59,825 nucleotides of DNA from Rhodobacter sp. (GTDB lineage Bacteria; Pseudomonadota; Alphaproteobacteria; Rhodobacterales; Rhodobacteraceae), in NCBI GenBank assembly GCA_020250445.1, contig JADCEF010000063.1, positions 1-59,825 of the forward strand. Direction: 5' to 3'. Below the pieces are notes generated by a model that was not told the DNA's origin, did no database searches, and saw only the letters and a list, made by a program, of their open reading frames with translations. Of this stretch, positions 37,283 to 47,491 are shown one piece after another. Positions within the stretch are counted from its first letter, which is position 1, and every line of letters begins with the position of its first letter. The position numbers and the translations under genes are program-made.

Positions 37283-38691
37283 AGCCGGTCTCCGATCAGG
37301 AATTCCGCGGCGCGGTCCAGCCGGATGTGGGGCGGCCCGTCGCCGGGGGCAAGCGTCATGCGGGTGGGGGCAAAGGACATCACCTGATAATCCGCATCCA
37401 GCCAGCGTTCGGCCCCTTCGCGCGCCGGGGCCATCAGGCGGGCGGGATCGGCGGGCAATTCGCCCGCATACATCGTGGCCATCTTGCCGGTGCTTTGCAG
37501 CCGCCCGCGCACGGCGGGAACCGTCCGGCCATTGCGGATTACCTCTTCCTCGACGGTGGCCCGGATCGAGGCGATGGCTATGCCTGCGGTTTGCGCCCCG
37601 GCGAAATCGGCTCGGTCGCGGGCATCGCGCAGCATGGCGTCGATGATCGCGGTCAGGCGCGGATGCTGGGTGTGGTGCAGATGATCGGCCTTGGTGGCGG
37701 CGAACAGCACCCTTTCCACCCGCTGCCCGGTGAAGATCGAGCTCAGGAACGCGTTCCGGCCAGGTTTGAAGGCCAGCAGAACCTCGGCCATCGTGCGGCG
37801 CAGATCCTCCACCGCCTGGGGACCGGCGTGAATGGCGCTGAGCGCATCGACCAGCACCACCTGCCGGTCGATGCGTGAGAAATGATCGCGGAAAAAGGGG
37901 CGAACCACCTCGCGCCGGTAGGCGTCATAGCGGCGGCCCATCTCGCGCCAGAGCGAGCCGCGCGGGGATGAGGCGGGCATCGGCAAAGGCGCGAAGGTCA
38001 GGGCGGGGGACCCGGCCAGATCGCCCGGCATCAGGAACCGCCCCGGCGTGCAATCGGAAAAGCCTGCCTCGCGCGCCGCCTGCAGATAGGCGGTGAAGGC
38101 AGCCGCCAGCGATTGCGCGCGCCCCTCGTCCAGCGTCAGGCTGCCATCCTCGGCCCTGGCCTGGGCCATGTAGGCCGCGGCCTGAGGGCGTTTGGCAATG
38201 CGCGACAGCGTGTCGTCGGACCAGTCGGCATAGGATTTCTCCATCAGCGCCAGATCCATCAGCCATTCGCCGGGGTAATCGACGATGTCCAGATGCACGG
38301 TGCGCGGCCCGCCCAGGCTGGCAAGAAGGCCGACAGGCTGCACCCGGAAAGACAGGCGCAGTTCTGCAACGCTGCGGGTCGAGGCGGGCCAGCGCGGGGC
38401 ATCGCCGCCCAGCGCCGCCAGATGCGCCTCAACATCAAAGCGCGCGACGGTGTCATGCGGCTGCGGCTGCAGCCAGACCGCCGAAATCCGCCCCTCGGCG
38501 GCGGCGGCCAACTGTGGCATCCGGCCCCGGTCCATCAGGTTGGCCACCAGCCCGGTGATGAACACGGTCTTGCCTGACCGCGACAGACCTGTGACACCAA
38601 GCCGGATGACAGGTTCGAAAAAGGCCCCCGACAGGGTGGTGAAGGCCCCTTCGATGCCGCGCGTCAGCCCGTCCGCGATCGTTCCCAGCAC
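37279..38691 (-). CDS. YcjX family ATP/GTP-binding protein
   Basis: A 470-residue P-loop protein. The Walker A is GLSRSGKTVFITGLV (about 34-48), followed by DIVDYPGEWLMDLALM, the switch-like VVLVDALSAIHAG and a TKAD motif (FAATKADHLHH). YcjX is a stress-linked GTPase-like protein with unknown partners other than YcjF, which is coupled here. GTG 38691 with GGGGCAGGAC before it is preferred over the longer open frame. Confidence 0.87.
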   Translation of the reverse strand: MLGTIADGLTRGIEGAFTTLSGAFFEPVIRLGVTGLSRSGKTVFITGLVANLMDRGRMPQLAAAAEGRISAVWLQPQPHDTVARFDVEAHLAALGGDAPRWPASTRSVAELRLSFRVQPVGLLASLGGPRTVHLDIVDYPGEWLMDLALMEKSYADWSDDTLSRIAKRPQAAAYMAQARAEDGSLTLDEGRAQSLAAAFTAYLQAAREAGFSDCTPGRFLMPGDLAGSPALTFAPLPMPASSPRGSLWREMGRRYDAYRREVVRPFFRDHFSRIDRQVVLVDALSAIHAGPQAVEDLRRTMAEVLLAFKPGRNAFLSSIFTGQRVERVLFAATKADHLHHTQHPRLTAIIDAMLRDARDRADFAGAQTAGIAIASIRATVEEEVIRNGRTVPAVRGRLQSTGKMATMYAGELPADPARLMAPAREGAERWLDADYQVMSFAPTRMTLAPGDGPPHIRLDRAAEFLIGDRL

Positions 38692-39056
38692 GTCCTGCCC
38701 CCTGTTGCCTAGCGGGGAACATAGGCAGGGACGGGGGCAAAGGACAGGGGCCAGGGGAATCGGATCTGCGACTTGAGCGAGGTGCGGGGGCGTGAATTGG
38801 GCTCTGGTTGCAGTTCCCGAGGGAGGGACCGATGCCGTCACTGATCAGGCCTTATTCAAATGCCCGATCGCCGTACGGGGGATGTGCACCTGCCAGACTG
38901 CTGAAAAGTGCCAAGCGCGCGGGCTGCTGGCCGGACAACAGGAAAGCCTTCCGCAGGTCTTGCGTGTTCTGGACGGGGCCATCGCCCCGGCCATTCGCGA
39001 TCAAGTCAATCTCATGCCCGTATATGTGTCGGGTGCCAGTACCCATAGGCATAGGT
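38692..39056. other. Intergenic stretch, no gene supported
   Basis: About 365 bases between ycjX and the transposase remnant. Nothing recognisable; it lies where the dcw cluster is interrupted. Confidence 0.4.
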
Positions 39057-39335
39057 CACGCCAACCTCACTTCACCTGGCTGTCGCTTTGTGCATTTGCG
39101 AAGGCATGCGGCAATATGGGCGAATTCAGCGAACGTAACGTGCCTTATCCTGCTCTGTCCGCTTGTGGGATGTCGGCGTGTGCTTCCCCCGGTCGATCAC
39201 ACAGACGTGCGCCCTGTCGGTGCCCGCGCGGCAGCCGCTATCCCCTGAAACCTTGCCAATCCGGTGCTTCCCGCAATTCTCGCCGACAGGTTCAATAGCC
39301 AGATGTCTTTCTTTGGCCGGGCACCGTGCTTTCAC
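39057..39335 (-). pseudogene. IS5-type (IS427-like) transposase C-terminal remnant
   Basis: On the minus strand IEPVGENCGKHRIG...VCVIDRGKHTPTSHKRTE recalls the 'GI-P-IPPR-NRK' part of IS5-type transposases. After a one-base frame change FAEFAHIAACLRKC resembles their 'FLAFVHIAAxxLW' ending, closing with a TGA at about 39057. The catalytic segments are missing. It touches the murD stop, at the point where ftsW would be expected. Confidence 0.4.
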
Positions 39336-40735
39336 CGCCCCAGCGCCGCCCGCACCTGTGCCATGAAATCCTCGCCCCGTTTTTCGAAATCGGGGTACTG
39401 GTCAAAGCTTGCCGCAGCCGGGGCCAGCAGCACGACCTCGCCCGGCTGTGCCTCGGCGGCGGCCCGGGCCACCGCGCGGTCCATCGTCTCGCAGATCTCG
39501 TGCGGGACAGGGCCGATCTGCAGGGCAAAGTCGCGCGCCGAATGCCCGATCAGATAGGCCTTCACCACCGATCCCAGATGCGGCTCCAGCGCGGCAATCC
39601 CGCCCTCTTTCCCCAGCCCGCCCGCAATCCAGCGGATCTTCGCAAAGGCCTGCAGCGCCTTGGCGGCGCTGTCCGCATTCGTGGCCTTGCTGTCATTGAC
39701 AAACCGCACCCCGTCCCGCTCTGCCACAAGCTGGCTGCGGTGGGGCAGGCCGGCAAAGCTGCCGAATGCCTCTTCGATGCTGCGCGGCCCCAGGCCCAGC
39801 GCCCGCGCCGCCGCAAAGGCCGCACAGGCGTTCTGGTGGTTGTGGGCCCCCGGCAGGCCCGTGATCCCGCGCAGGTCGATCGAGGCCACCTGCCGCCCCT
39901 TGCGCCATTCCGACAAGAAGCCCTTGCGCGCGAACACCGACCATCCCGGCCCATCCAGCTTCTGACCCGAGGAGATGCGGATCACCCGGTCGTCATCGGC
40001 GCTTTCGGACAGCTGGTTGGCCAGGTACCGCCCCTCGATCTCGTCCACGCCCACCACGGCCCGGTCCGGCCCACCTTCGGCGAACAGGCGGCGCTTGGCG
40101 GCAAAGTAGCCGCCCATCCCGCCGTGCCGGTCCAGATGATCGGGCGACAGGTTGGTGAAGACGGCGATGTCGGGTGTCAGCGCCCGCGCCAGATCGGTCT
40201 GATAGCTGGACAGTTCCAGCACGATCACCTCGCCGTCCTGCGCAGGTTCAATGTCCAGCACGCCGCGCCCGATGTTGCCGGCCATCTGCGCGGGGCGTCC
40301 CGCCTGCCGCAGGATGTGGTGGATCAGGGCGGTTGTCGTTGATTTTCCGTTCGATCCGGTCACGCAGACCACGCGCGGCGCAAGATCGAACCCGTCCCAG
40401 TCGCTGGTGGCAAAGGACCGGAAGAAGAGCCCGATGTCATTGTCCACCGGCACGCCCCGCTCCAGCGCCCGTGCGATCACCGGATGGGGGCGCGGATACA
40501 GATGCGGAATGCCGGGGCTGACGATCAGCGCCGCCACCCCGTCAAGGGCCGGCGCAGGCCCCAGATCAGTCAGGGAAAATCCCGCCGCTTCGGCGGCAGC
40601 CCGCGATTGCGGCGCATCATCCCAAAGCAGCGGCTCTGCCCCGCCCGCCAGCAGTGCCCGCGCCGTGGCAAGACCCGACCGGCCAAGGCCCAGCACCGCC
40701 ACCTTTCGGCCCTGATAGCCGCGAACCGGAATCAT
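39332..40735 (-). CDS. murD: UDP-N-acetylmuramoyl-L-alanine:D-glutamate ligase
   Basis: A 467-residue Mur ligase that adds D-Glu to UDP-MurNAc-L-Ala in the cytoplasm. The N-terminal Rossmann part is [19 protein letters not shown]; the ATP site is [18 protein letters not shown] (127-133 for the P-loop); [11 protein letters not shown] and [16 protein letters not shown] are Mur-ligase motifs. ATG 40735 gives the usual length; the frame is open further upstream. It lies 2.7 kb from mraY, separated by three other genes, and is not followed by ftsW. Confidence 0.95.
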   Translation of the reverse strand: MIPVRGYQGRKVAVLGLGRSGLATARALLAGGAEPLLWDDAPQSRAAAEAAGFSLTDLGPAPALDGVAALIVSPGIPHLYPRPHPVIARALERGVPVDNDIGLFFRSFATSDWDGFDLAPRVVCVTGSNGKSTTTALIHHILRQAGRPAQMAGNIGRGVLDIEPAQDGEVIVLELSSYQTDLARALTPDIAVFTNLSPDHLDRHGGMGGYFAAKRRLFAEGGPDRAVVGVDEIEGRYLANQLSESADDDRVIRISSGQKLDGPGWSVFARKGFLSEWRKGRQVASIDLRGITGLPGAHNHQNACAAFAAARALGLGPRSIEEAFGSFAGLPHRSQLVAERDGVRFVNDSKATNADSAAKALQAFAKIRWIAGGLGKEGGIAALEPHLGSVVKAYLIGHSARDFALQIGPVPHEICETMDRAVARAAAEAQPGEVVLLAPAAASFDQYPDFEKRGEDFMAQVRAALGR

Positions 40736-40947
40736 CGCCCCCCCTTTCGTGCAGACCGCGCCGACAATGAAGGTGCCGCAGCGGCACCGCAAGGGCGGGC
40801 ATCGCCCCTTGCCCGAACCGCCGCCGCGCCTTTGGTGTCGGCCCTGTGCCGACACGGCCCGGCATGTCGCCGGTGCCGATGCGCACCCCGGGCTGCACCC
40901 GTGCCACGGTCGCCTGCAGCGCCTGGCAATCCGCGCCAAAGGGCGGG

Positions 40948-41502
40948 CTACGGCGGCCTCGGAGGCCTCGCGCCGAACCGCTGCGTTGCTGCCCCCGCCG
41001 GCTCGCGCAGCACCGGACGCGCGGCTTGGCCACCCGACAGAGCGATCTTCACCGCTTCCACAGTCATGACCAGCGCCTGGCCGCGGTGCACTGCCGCATA
41101 ACCATCCAAGAAACGCACCGGACGGCCCGGTACGACATGGCGCACGCTTCCCCCGGTCGCGGGATCAAGCAGCGCCCGCAGATGCCCGAAGAAGCTGCCC
41201 TGAACCTGCCGGAACGACAGAACCCGGCTGCCGGCGCGGGTCTTCCCGGCGATCAGTGCGAAGCCAAGCGTGCTTTTCGGTCTGCGCATCAGCCGCCCCT
41301 CGTCCCGCCCGACAGAGGCCGTGATCGCAGCCCGCCCGAACAGGGGGGCGCCGCCTTCGGCATCCCAGACCACTGCGCAGAGCAGGGTCGGACTGCCGTC
41401 CTTCGCCGCGATCAGCCGCGCCCCGGCCGGGGTGCCGATGCCGATGGAGAAATTCGATGTCCGGGAACCGATCCCGCAGGACCTGCCCGTCATATCCGCC
41501 AC
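40948..41502 (-). CDS. Hypothetical protein
   Basis: A possible 184-residue protein starting with GTG 41502 or ATG 41493. It shows a mixed alpha/beta composition, no signal peptide and no membrane segment. I do not recognise any family. The stretch [20 protein letters not shown] is the most structured part. It lies between the SDR gene and murD, all on the minus strand. The opposite strand is also open here, so this may be chance in GC-rich DNA. Confidence 0.35.
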   Translation of the reverse strand: MADMTGRSCGIGSRTSNFSIGIGTPAGARLIAAKDGSPTLLCAVVWDAEGGAPLFGRAAITASVGRDEGRLMRRPKSTLGFALIAGKTRAGSRVLSFRQVQGSFFGHLRALLDPATGGSVRHVVPGRPVRFLDGYAAVHRGQALVMTVEAVKIALSGGQAARPVLREPAGAATQRFGARPPRPP

Positions 41503-41577
41503 CCTTGCCGGAAAGGCGGCGCTGCAGCGCAGGACGGGGCGGCGTTCAATGCGCGGGCCGGCCCCGGGCTGTCGCGC

Positions 41578-42249
41578 CTACCAGGCAATCGGCTGACGGC
41601 GGCGGAAGAACCCGCCGGTTGGCCCGTCTTCGGGCAGAAGTGCCAGCCACAGCGCCGTATCTGCGCCCTCTTCCGGTGTCAGCGGCGCTGACGCCCCACC
41701 CATCCGGGTGGCGACCCATCCGGGGCAGACCGCGTTGATCTTCACCCCCGGCGGCAGGTCGCGCGGCAGGGCGCGGGTCAGGGCATTGAGCGCCGCCTTT
41801 GCGATGCCGTAAGCCCCCGGCCCTTCCAGTCCTTCGGCAAAACTGCCCCAGCCTGACGACAGGTTGACGATCCGCCCCCAGCCGGTGTCACGCCAATGCG
41901 GCACATTCATGCGGATCAGGTCGAGCGGCGCATGCACCATCACCTCCATCGCCCCGGTAAAATCGCTGTGCCGGTCCAGAAGCGAGATGTCGTTCAGCAC
42001 ACCTGCGTTGTTCACCAGAATGTCGAAGCCGCCGGTCTGCGCGATTGTGTCGAAAAGCGTATCCGGATCGGCCAGATCAAGGCGCGCGAAGGCAACGCCA
42101 AGGTCGGCAGCGGCGGCGCGCCCCAGCGCCGCGTCGCGGGCCGACAGCGTCACCTGACAGCCGCGCGCCTTCAGCCCGGCGGCAATGGCGCGGCCTATGC
42201 CCCGGTTGGCACCGGTAACAAGGGCGGTCGGGTGCAGCGGACGGACCAT
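41578..42249 (-). CDS. Short-chain dehydrogenase/reductase
   Basis: A 223-residue SDR. TGANRGIGRAIA (about 12-23) binds the cofactor, VNNAGVL and the catalytic YGIAK follow, and VCPGWVATRMGG is the PG motif. It resembles carbonyl-reductase-like SDRs. It follows the desaturase gene by eight bases and is probably cotranscribed, so it could act on a lipid or carotenoid product, which is inference. Confidence 0.87.
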   Translation of the reverse strand: MVRPLHPTALVTGANRGIGRAIAAGLKARGCQVTLSARDAALGRAAAADLGVAFARLDLADPDTLFDTIAQTGGFDILVNNAGVLNDISLLDRHSDFTGAMEVMVHAPLDLIRMNVPHWRDTGWGRIVNLSSGWGSFAEGLEGPGAYGIAKAALNALTRALPRDLPPGVKINAVCPGWVATRMGGASAPLTPEEGADTALWLALLPEDGPTGGFFRRRQPIAW

Positions 42250-42257
42250 GGTTTGCC

Positions 42258-43292
42258 TCAGACCCGTGCCGACGCCAGACGGCGCGCCTCGGCAAAGGAC
42301 AAAAGACGCTTGCGCCCTTCGTCCCACAGATGCAGCCGCGCGCAGGCCAGGCTTTCGCGGATCGTCAGGCGCTGGCTGTCGGCCAGGGCCGGCTGGTCGC
42401 GCAGCACTTCGGTCAGGCCGTAGAACGCGATACGGCTGTAAAGGTGATGAACGTGGTGAATGCCGATATTGCCCGAAAACCATCGCAGCACTGGCAGCAA
42501 GACATAGTGCGAGCTGCCGTGCAGCGCCGCGTCGTGCAATTGCCAGGTCTCATCCTGGTCCCAATGCATCGCTTCTAACTGGTGCTGCACATAGAACAGC
42601 CAGACCGCGGCCGAGGCCGCCAGCAGGACAGTTGGCAGGAACACCACCAGCATCGGCAGCAGCCCGCCCAGCCAGACAATCAGGCCCAGTGACAGCGCGA
42701 TGGCAAGATTGGTGCCCATCGCGCTGGACCAGAAAAAGGACTTGTCCATCAGGCCCAGCGGCACCCGATTCTGCACCATGAACAGCAAGGTCGGCGCCAG
42801 CCCGAACATGAACAGCGGATGGCGGTACATCCGGTAGCGCAGCCGGCCAAAGCGCGACAGGGCGCGGTATTCGTTCACTGTCAGGGTGGTCACGTCGCCA
42901 ATGCCGCGCCTGTCCAGATTGCCTGCCGCAGAATGATGGATGGAATGGGTGCGCCGCCAGACGTCATAGGGTGTCAGGGTCAGCACGCCCAGGGCGCGCC
43001 CGATCCAGTCGCTCAGGTGGCGGTTGCGGAAGAACGACCCATGGCAACAATCGTGCTGGATGATGAACAGGCGCACCAGAAATCCGCCGTTCAGCAGCGA
43101 CAGCGCCAGACTGATCCAGACACTGACCGACAGCGCCCACCAGGCCAGCGCCCAGAGGGCCAGGAAGGGAACCAGGCTCAGCCCCAGTTCAAGCGCGCTG
43201 CGGCCTTGGTCCGGTTCGCGGTAGCGGGCCAGAACCTTGACCCAGTCCTGCGGCTGTTTCGGGGCATCGTCCGGCGGGTGCGTCGCAGTCAT
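42258..43292 (-). CDS. Fatty acid desaturase family protein
   Basis: A 344-residue membrane di-iron enzyme. The His boxes are HDCCHGSFF, HSIHHSAAG and HHVHHLYSR; four hydrophobic segments surround them. It is of the soluble-lipid (phospholipid acyl) desaturase type seen in alphaproteobacteria. ATG 43292 is the natural start; the frame is open upstream. It lies directly after mraY in the cell-wall cluster, an unusual position, and is followed by an SDR gene. Confidence 0.88.
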   Translation of the reverse strand: MTATHPPDDAPKQPQDWVKVLARYREPDQGRSALELGLSLVPFLALWALAWWALSVSVWISLALSLLNGGFLVRLFIIQHDCCHGSFFRNRHLSDWIGRALGVLTLTPYDVWRRTHSIHHSAAGNLDRRGIGDVTTLTVNEYRALSRFGRLRYRMYRHPLFMFGLAPTLLFMVQNRVPLGLMDKSFFWSSAMGTNLAIALSLGLIVWLGGLLPMLVVFLPTVLLAASAAVWLFYVQHQLEAMHWDQDETWQLHDAALHGSSHYVLLPVLRWFSGNIGIHHVHHLYSRIAFYGLTEVLRDQPALADSQRLTIRESLACARLHLWDEGRKRLLSFAEARRLASARV

Positions 43293-43462
43293 GGCGGGGA
43301 TCGGTCTTTTAGGTTCAGGGGGTCGGAAACCGGGCACGGGCGGGGCATGCCGCGCGCCGTCCTTAGGGAATGTGGCACATAGATAGGGGTCTGTGGCCCA
43401 AAGGGTGAGGGCAGCGCCGCCCCCGCCCCCCAGGTTTCCGTCAGCGCGGCACATCCATCCGG

Positions 43463-44545
43463 TCAGCGGACTTTCAGTGTGGCCAGCCCGATCAGCGCCA
43501 GGATCAGCGAGATGATCCAGAACCGGATGACGATCTGCGGCTCGGCCCAGCCTTTCTTTTCGAAATGGTGGTGGATCGGTGCCATCAGGAAGACGCGCTT
43601 TCCGGTGCGCTTGTAATACAGCACCTGGATGATGACGGAAAGCGCCTCGACCACGAAAAGACCGCCGACGATGGCCAGAACGATCTCGTGCTTGGTGCAG
43701 ACGGCAATCGCGCCCAGTGCGCCGCCCAGGGCCAGGCTGCCGGTGTCGCCCATGAAAACAGCTGCGGGCGGCGCGTTGTACCACAGAAATCCCAGCCCCC
43801 CGCCGATCAGCGCCGAACAGAAGATCAGGATTTCGCCGGTACCGGGCACGAAATGCACGCCCAGATAAGCCGTGAAGTTGTAGTTTCCGACGACATAGGA
43901 AATCGCCCCCAGGGCCCCTGCCGCGATCATCACCGGCATGATCGCCAGCCCGTCCAGGCCGTCGGTCAGGTTCACCGCATTGGCGGCACCGACGATGACG
44001 ATCATGCCGAAGGGCACGAAGAAGATGCCAAGGTTCAGCAGCACATCCTTGACAAAGGGCAGCGCAAGCTGGCCGGTCAGTTCCGGCGGATGAAAGTTGG
44101 AGGCCGCAAAGGCCGCCAGCCCCGCGATCAGCAGCCCTAGCAGGATGCGCACGCGGCTTGAGACGCCCTTGGTGTTCTGTCTGGTCACCTTGGCGAAATC
44201 ATCGGCAAAGCCGATCAGGCCGAAGGCCAGCGTCACGAACAGCACGATCCAGACATAGGGGTTGTCCAGCCGCGCCCAGAGCACGGTCGAAAAGGTCAGC
44301 GCCGACAGGATCAGCAGCCCGCCCATGGTCGGGGTGCCCGCCTTGACGATATGGCCCTGGGGGCCGTCTTCGCGGATGGGCTGGCCCTTGCCCTGCCGGC
44401 GGCGCAGCAGGTCGATCAGCGGGCGGCCGAACAGAAAGCCGAAGATCAGCGCGGTAAAGAAAGCGCCCCCCGCACGGAAGGTGATGTAGCGGAAGAGGTT
44501 GAAGACATCGCCCCCATCCGAAAACTGGGTAAGCCAAAACAGCAT
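43463..44545 (-). CDS. mraY: Phospho-N-acetylmuramoyl-pentapeptide transferase
   Basis: A 360-residue integral membrane enzyme that makes lipid I from UDP-MurNAc-pentapeptide and undecaprenyl phosphate. About ten transmembrane segments are seen. The active-site blocks [26 protein letters not shown] and the [11 protein letters not shown] loop are all present. Start follows the murF stop directly. Last of the uninterrupted dcw run. Confidence 0.97.
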   Translation of the reverse strand: MLFWLTQFSDGGDVFNLFRYITFRAGGAFFTALIFGFLFGRPLIDLLRRRQGKGQPIREDGPQGHIVKAGTPTMGGLLILSALTFSTVLWARLDNPYVWIVLFVTLAFGLIGFADDFAKVTRQNTKGVSSRVRILLGLLIAGLAAFAASNFHPPELTGQLALPFVKDVLLNLGIFFVPFGMIVIVGAANAVNLTDGLDGLAIMPVMIAAGALGAISYVVGNYNFTAYLGVHFVPGTGEILIFCSALIGGGLGFLWYNAPPAAVFMGDTGSLALGGALGAIAVCTKHEIVLAIVGGLFVVEALSVIIQVLYYKRTGKRVFLMAPIHHHFEKKGWAEPQIVIRFWIISLILALIGLATLKVR

Positions 44546-45991
44546 TCAGTCGGTTCCTTGATGACCGTGGGCGACCGCCTGCCCCAGTTTGCGCAGGGCG
44601 TCAACCACCAGCGACACCTTTGTTCCCTTCGACCCCTTGACCAGCACGATATCCCCGGCATCGACCAGATGGCGCGCCTGCGGGGCCAGTTCGCCCGCTG
44701 TTGCCACCCAAAGCCCCCGCTTGCGCAGCGGCAGCGCGGCGTGCAGGGCGCGCATCCGCGGGCCGACGCAATGGATCGTGTCGATCTCTGCCAGCCGGGG
44801 ATGCCGGGCGATTGCCGCATGCAGTTCGTGCTCGGTCGGTCCAAGTTCCAGCATGTCGCCCAGAACCGCAATCCGGCGGCCCGGACCCACGCGGCCCACA
44901 CCGTCAGTGGGCGCGATCACCGCTAGCAGATCAAGGCCGGCCGCCACCGAGGCGGGGTTAGCATTGAAGGCATCGTCAATCAGTTCGAAGGACTGGTCCT
45001 CAACCCCGTCCATGACGATCTTTTCGCGGGTGCCGCGCCCCGCCGGCGGTACCCAGCGCCCGATGTCGCATGCCGCGATGGTCGGGTCCAGCCCAAGCGC
45101 GTCCGCAGCCGCCAGCACCGCCAGCGCATTGGGCGCAAAATGCTGGCCCGGTGTCATCACCTTGAACAGAATGGGATTTCCCCGCGCAGTTGCCTTGACC
45201 ACAGTGGTATCCGGCGTCAGGTGGATGTCGGTGATCCTGTAATCGGCGCGGTCAGATTGCCCGAAGGTGACGCATTTCACCCCCGCATCGGCAGCCTTGG
45301 CCAACAGTATCGGCGTGGTTGCGATATCCGCATTCACAATTGCGGTGCCCCCGGGCAGAAGGCCGTCGATGATCGAGGCCTTTTCATGCGCAATCCCCTC
45401 GACACTGTCGAATGCTTCCAGATGGGCGGGCGCAACCAGGGTGATGATGGCCACGTCCAGCCGGGCCAGCCGGGCCAGCGGCGCAATCTCGCCGGGGTGG
45501 TTCATTCCGATCTCGATCACGGCAAATTCTGTCTGCGCAGGCATCCGGGCCAGCGTCAAGGGCACGCCCCAGTGATTGTTGTAGCTGGCTTCGGCCGCAT
45601 GCGTGCGCCCCTGTCCGCCCAGCACGGCGCGCAGCATGTCCTTGGTCGAAGTCTTGCCGACCGATCCGGTCACCCCGACCGTGCGCGCCCTGGTGCGGGC
45701 GCGGGCCGCCACCGCAAGCGCGGTCAGCGCCGCCATCACGTCCGGCACAATCAGCAGCGGTGCATCCGCCGCCACGCCGGCGGGCCGATGCGTGACCAGC
45801 GCGGCGGCAGCCGCCCCGGCCAGCGCCCGGGCGACGAAATCATGCCCGTCGCGCAGATCCTTCAGCGCCACGAAAAGATCGCCCGGCTGCAGACTGCGCG
45901 AGTCGATCGATACTCCGGTTGCCTGCCAGTCGGCGGTGTTGGTGCCGCCGGTTGCCGCGGCAGCGTCGGCAGCGGTCCACAGCACGGTCAT
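44546..45991 (-). CDS. murF: UDP-N-acetylmuramoyl-tripeptide:D-alanyl-D-alanine ligase
   Basis: A 481-residue Mur ligase that adds D-Ala-D-Ala to the UDP-MurNAc-tripeptide. P-loop GVTGSVGKTSTKDML (109-115 core), GMNHPGEI and DDAFNANPASV are family motifs. It overlaps the murE stop by four bases and abuts mraY. Confidence 0.96.
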   Translation of the reverse strand: MTVLWTAADAAAATGGTNTADWQATGVSIDSRSLQPGDLFVALKDLRDGHDFVARALAGAAAAALVTHRPAGVAADAPLLIVPDVMAALTALAVAARARTRARTVGVTGSVGKTSTKDMLRAVLGGQGRTHAAEASYNNHWGVPLTLARMPAQTEFAVIEIGMNHPGEIAPLARLARLDVAIITLVAPAHLEAFDSVEGIAHEKASIIDGLLPGGTAIVNADIATTPILLAKAADAGVKCVTFGQSDRADYRITDIHLTPDTTVVKATARGNPILFKVMTPGQHFAPNALAVLAAADALGLDPTIAACDIGRWVPPAGRGTREKIVMDGVEDQSFELIDDAFNANPASVAAGLDLLAVIAPTDGVGRVGPGRRIAVLGDMLELGPTEHELHAAIARHPRLAEIDTIHCVGPRMRALHAALPLRKRGLWVATAGELAPQARHLVDAGDIVLVKGSKGTKVSLVVDALRKLGQAVAHGHQGTD

Positions 45992-47469
45992 ATCAGACCA
46001 TCCAGTGCCGCCACGGCAACGCTGGCCTGTTCGGCATCATCGAAGGGATAGACATGGCCTGCAATGGTCTGCCCCGTCTCGTGCCCCTTGCCCGCGATCA
46101 GCAGCGCATCCCCCGGCCCCAGCGCATCGACCCCGCGCAGGATGGCCTCGGCGCGGTCGCCGACCTCATTCGCCCCGGGGCAGGCGGCAAGGATAGCCGC
46201 ACGAATGCTGGCGGGGTCTTCGCTGCGCGGGTTGTCATCGGTTACATACAGCACATCGGCATGTTCGGCGGCGGCGCGCCCCATCAGCGGGCGCTTGCCC
46301 CGGTCACGGTCGCCGCCCGCACCGAACACGATCACGATCCGCCCCATCACATGGGGGCGCAGCGCCTTCAGCGCGGTTGCAACGGCATCCGGCGTATGGG
46401 CGTAATCGACAAAGACCGAGGCACCGTTGCGCCGCGTGCCGACCAGTTGCATCCGCCCGCGCACCGTGGTCAGGCCGGGCAGCACGGCAAAGACCGCATC
46501 GGGGGGGTCACCCGCCGCAATGGCAAGCCCCGCCGCAAGCATCACGTTTTCTGCCTGAAATCCGCCGATCAGGTTCAGCCGCACCTGATGCGTGGCACCC
46601 TGCCAGCGCAGGCGCAGATCCTGCCCCGTGGCATCAAAGCGCTGGCCGATGATGCGCAGGTCGCACTCGGGTGCATGGCCGACGCGCAGAATGGCCTGGC
46701 CGCGGTCGGCGGCAATTTCGGCCATATCCGCCCCGCGCGGATCGTCGAGGTTGATCACGGCCACGCCGTCTTCGGCCAGGACCCGGTCGAAGAGCCCCGC
46801 CTTGGCGCTGAAATAGGCCTCGAAGGTGCCGTGATAATCAAGGTGGTCCTGGGTGAAATTGGTAAAGGCGGCGGCGGTCAGGCGCACCCCGTCCAGCCGG
46901 CGCTGGTCCAGCCCGTGGCTGGAGGCTTCCATCGCGGCATGGGTCACCCCGGCATGGGCGGCATCTGCCAGCAGGCGATGCAGCGTGATGGGTTCGGGCG
47001 TGGTATGGCCCGACGGCGCATCCCAGGCCCCTTCGACCCCGGTCGTGCCGATGTTGATCGCGGCATGGCCCAGCGCCATCCAGATCTGCCGGGTAAAGGT
47101 TGCGACCGACGTCTTGCCATTGGTGCCGGTGACGGCCACCACCGTCTTGGGCTGGTCGCGGAACCACAGGGCCGCCGCCCAGGCAAGGGCCGCCCGCGCA
47201 TCCTCGGCAATGACCAGCACCGCGTCCGATCCCGCCAGCGCCGCCTGCGCCAGACGCGCGCCTTCGGGATCGGTCAGAATGGCGGTGGCACCCTGGCGCA
47301 GCGCCTGCGGCACGAACTGCGCCCCATGGGCCGCCGTACCCGGAAGCGCCGCGAACAGATAGCCGCTTTGCACGGCACGGCTGTCAACGGCAAGCCCGGT
47401 GATGCGCGCCTCGCGCCCGCCCTTTGCGGTCAGGCCCAGCGCCGCAAGGGATGCCGTCCGATCTGCCAT
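45988..47469 (-). CDS. murE: UDP-MurNAc-L-Ala-D-Glu:meso-DAP ligase
   Basis: A 493-residue Mur ligase. P-loop VTGTNGKTSVATF (core 115-121), ATP-side motif ASSHGLDQRRL and the DNPR motif (412-415), which marks use of meso-diaminopimelate as third residue, as in Gram-negative cell walls. It lies 22 bases after ftsI. Confidence 0.96.
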   Translation of the reverse strand: MADRTASLAALGLTAKGGREARITGLAVDSRAVQSGYLFAALPGTAAHGAQFVPQALRQGATAILTDPEGARLAQAALAGSDAVLVIAEDARAALAWAAALWFRDQPKTVVAVTGTNGKTSVATFTRQIWMALGHAAINIGTTGVEGAWDAPSGHTTPEPITLHRLLADAAHAGVTHAAMEASSHGLDQRRLDGVRLTAAAFTNFTQDHLDYHGTFEAYFSAKAGLFDRVLAEDGVAVINLDDPRGADMAEIAADRGQAILRVGHAPECDLRIIGQRFDATGQDLRLRWQGATHQVRLNLIGGFQAENVMLAAGLAIAAGDPPDAVFAVLPGLTTVRGRMQLVGTRRNGASVFVDYAHTPDAVATALKALRPHVMGRIVIVFGAGGDRDRGKRPLMGRAAAEHADVLYVTDDNPRSEDPASIRAAILAACPGANEVGDRAEAILRGVDALGPGDALLIAGKGHETGQTIAGHVYPFDDAEQASVAVAALDGLI

Positions 47470-47491
47470 CTGCCCTGCCCTGTGCTGCGGT

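Noticed and set aside
38792-39298. 168-codon plus-strand ORF between ycjX and murD
   Set aside because: No recognisable product; overlaps the transposase remnant read on the other strand.
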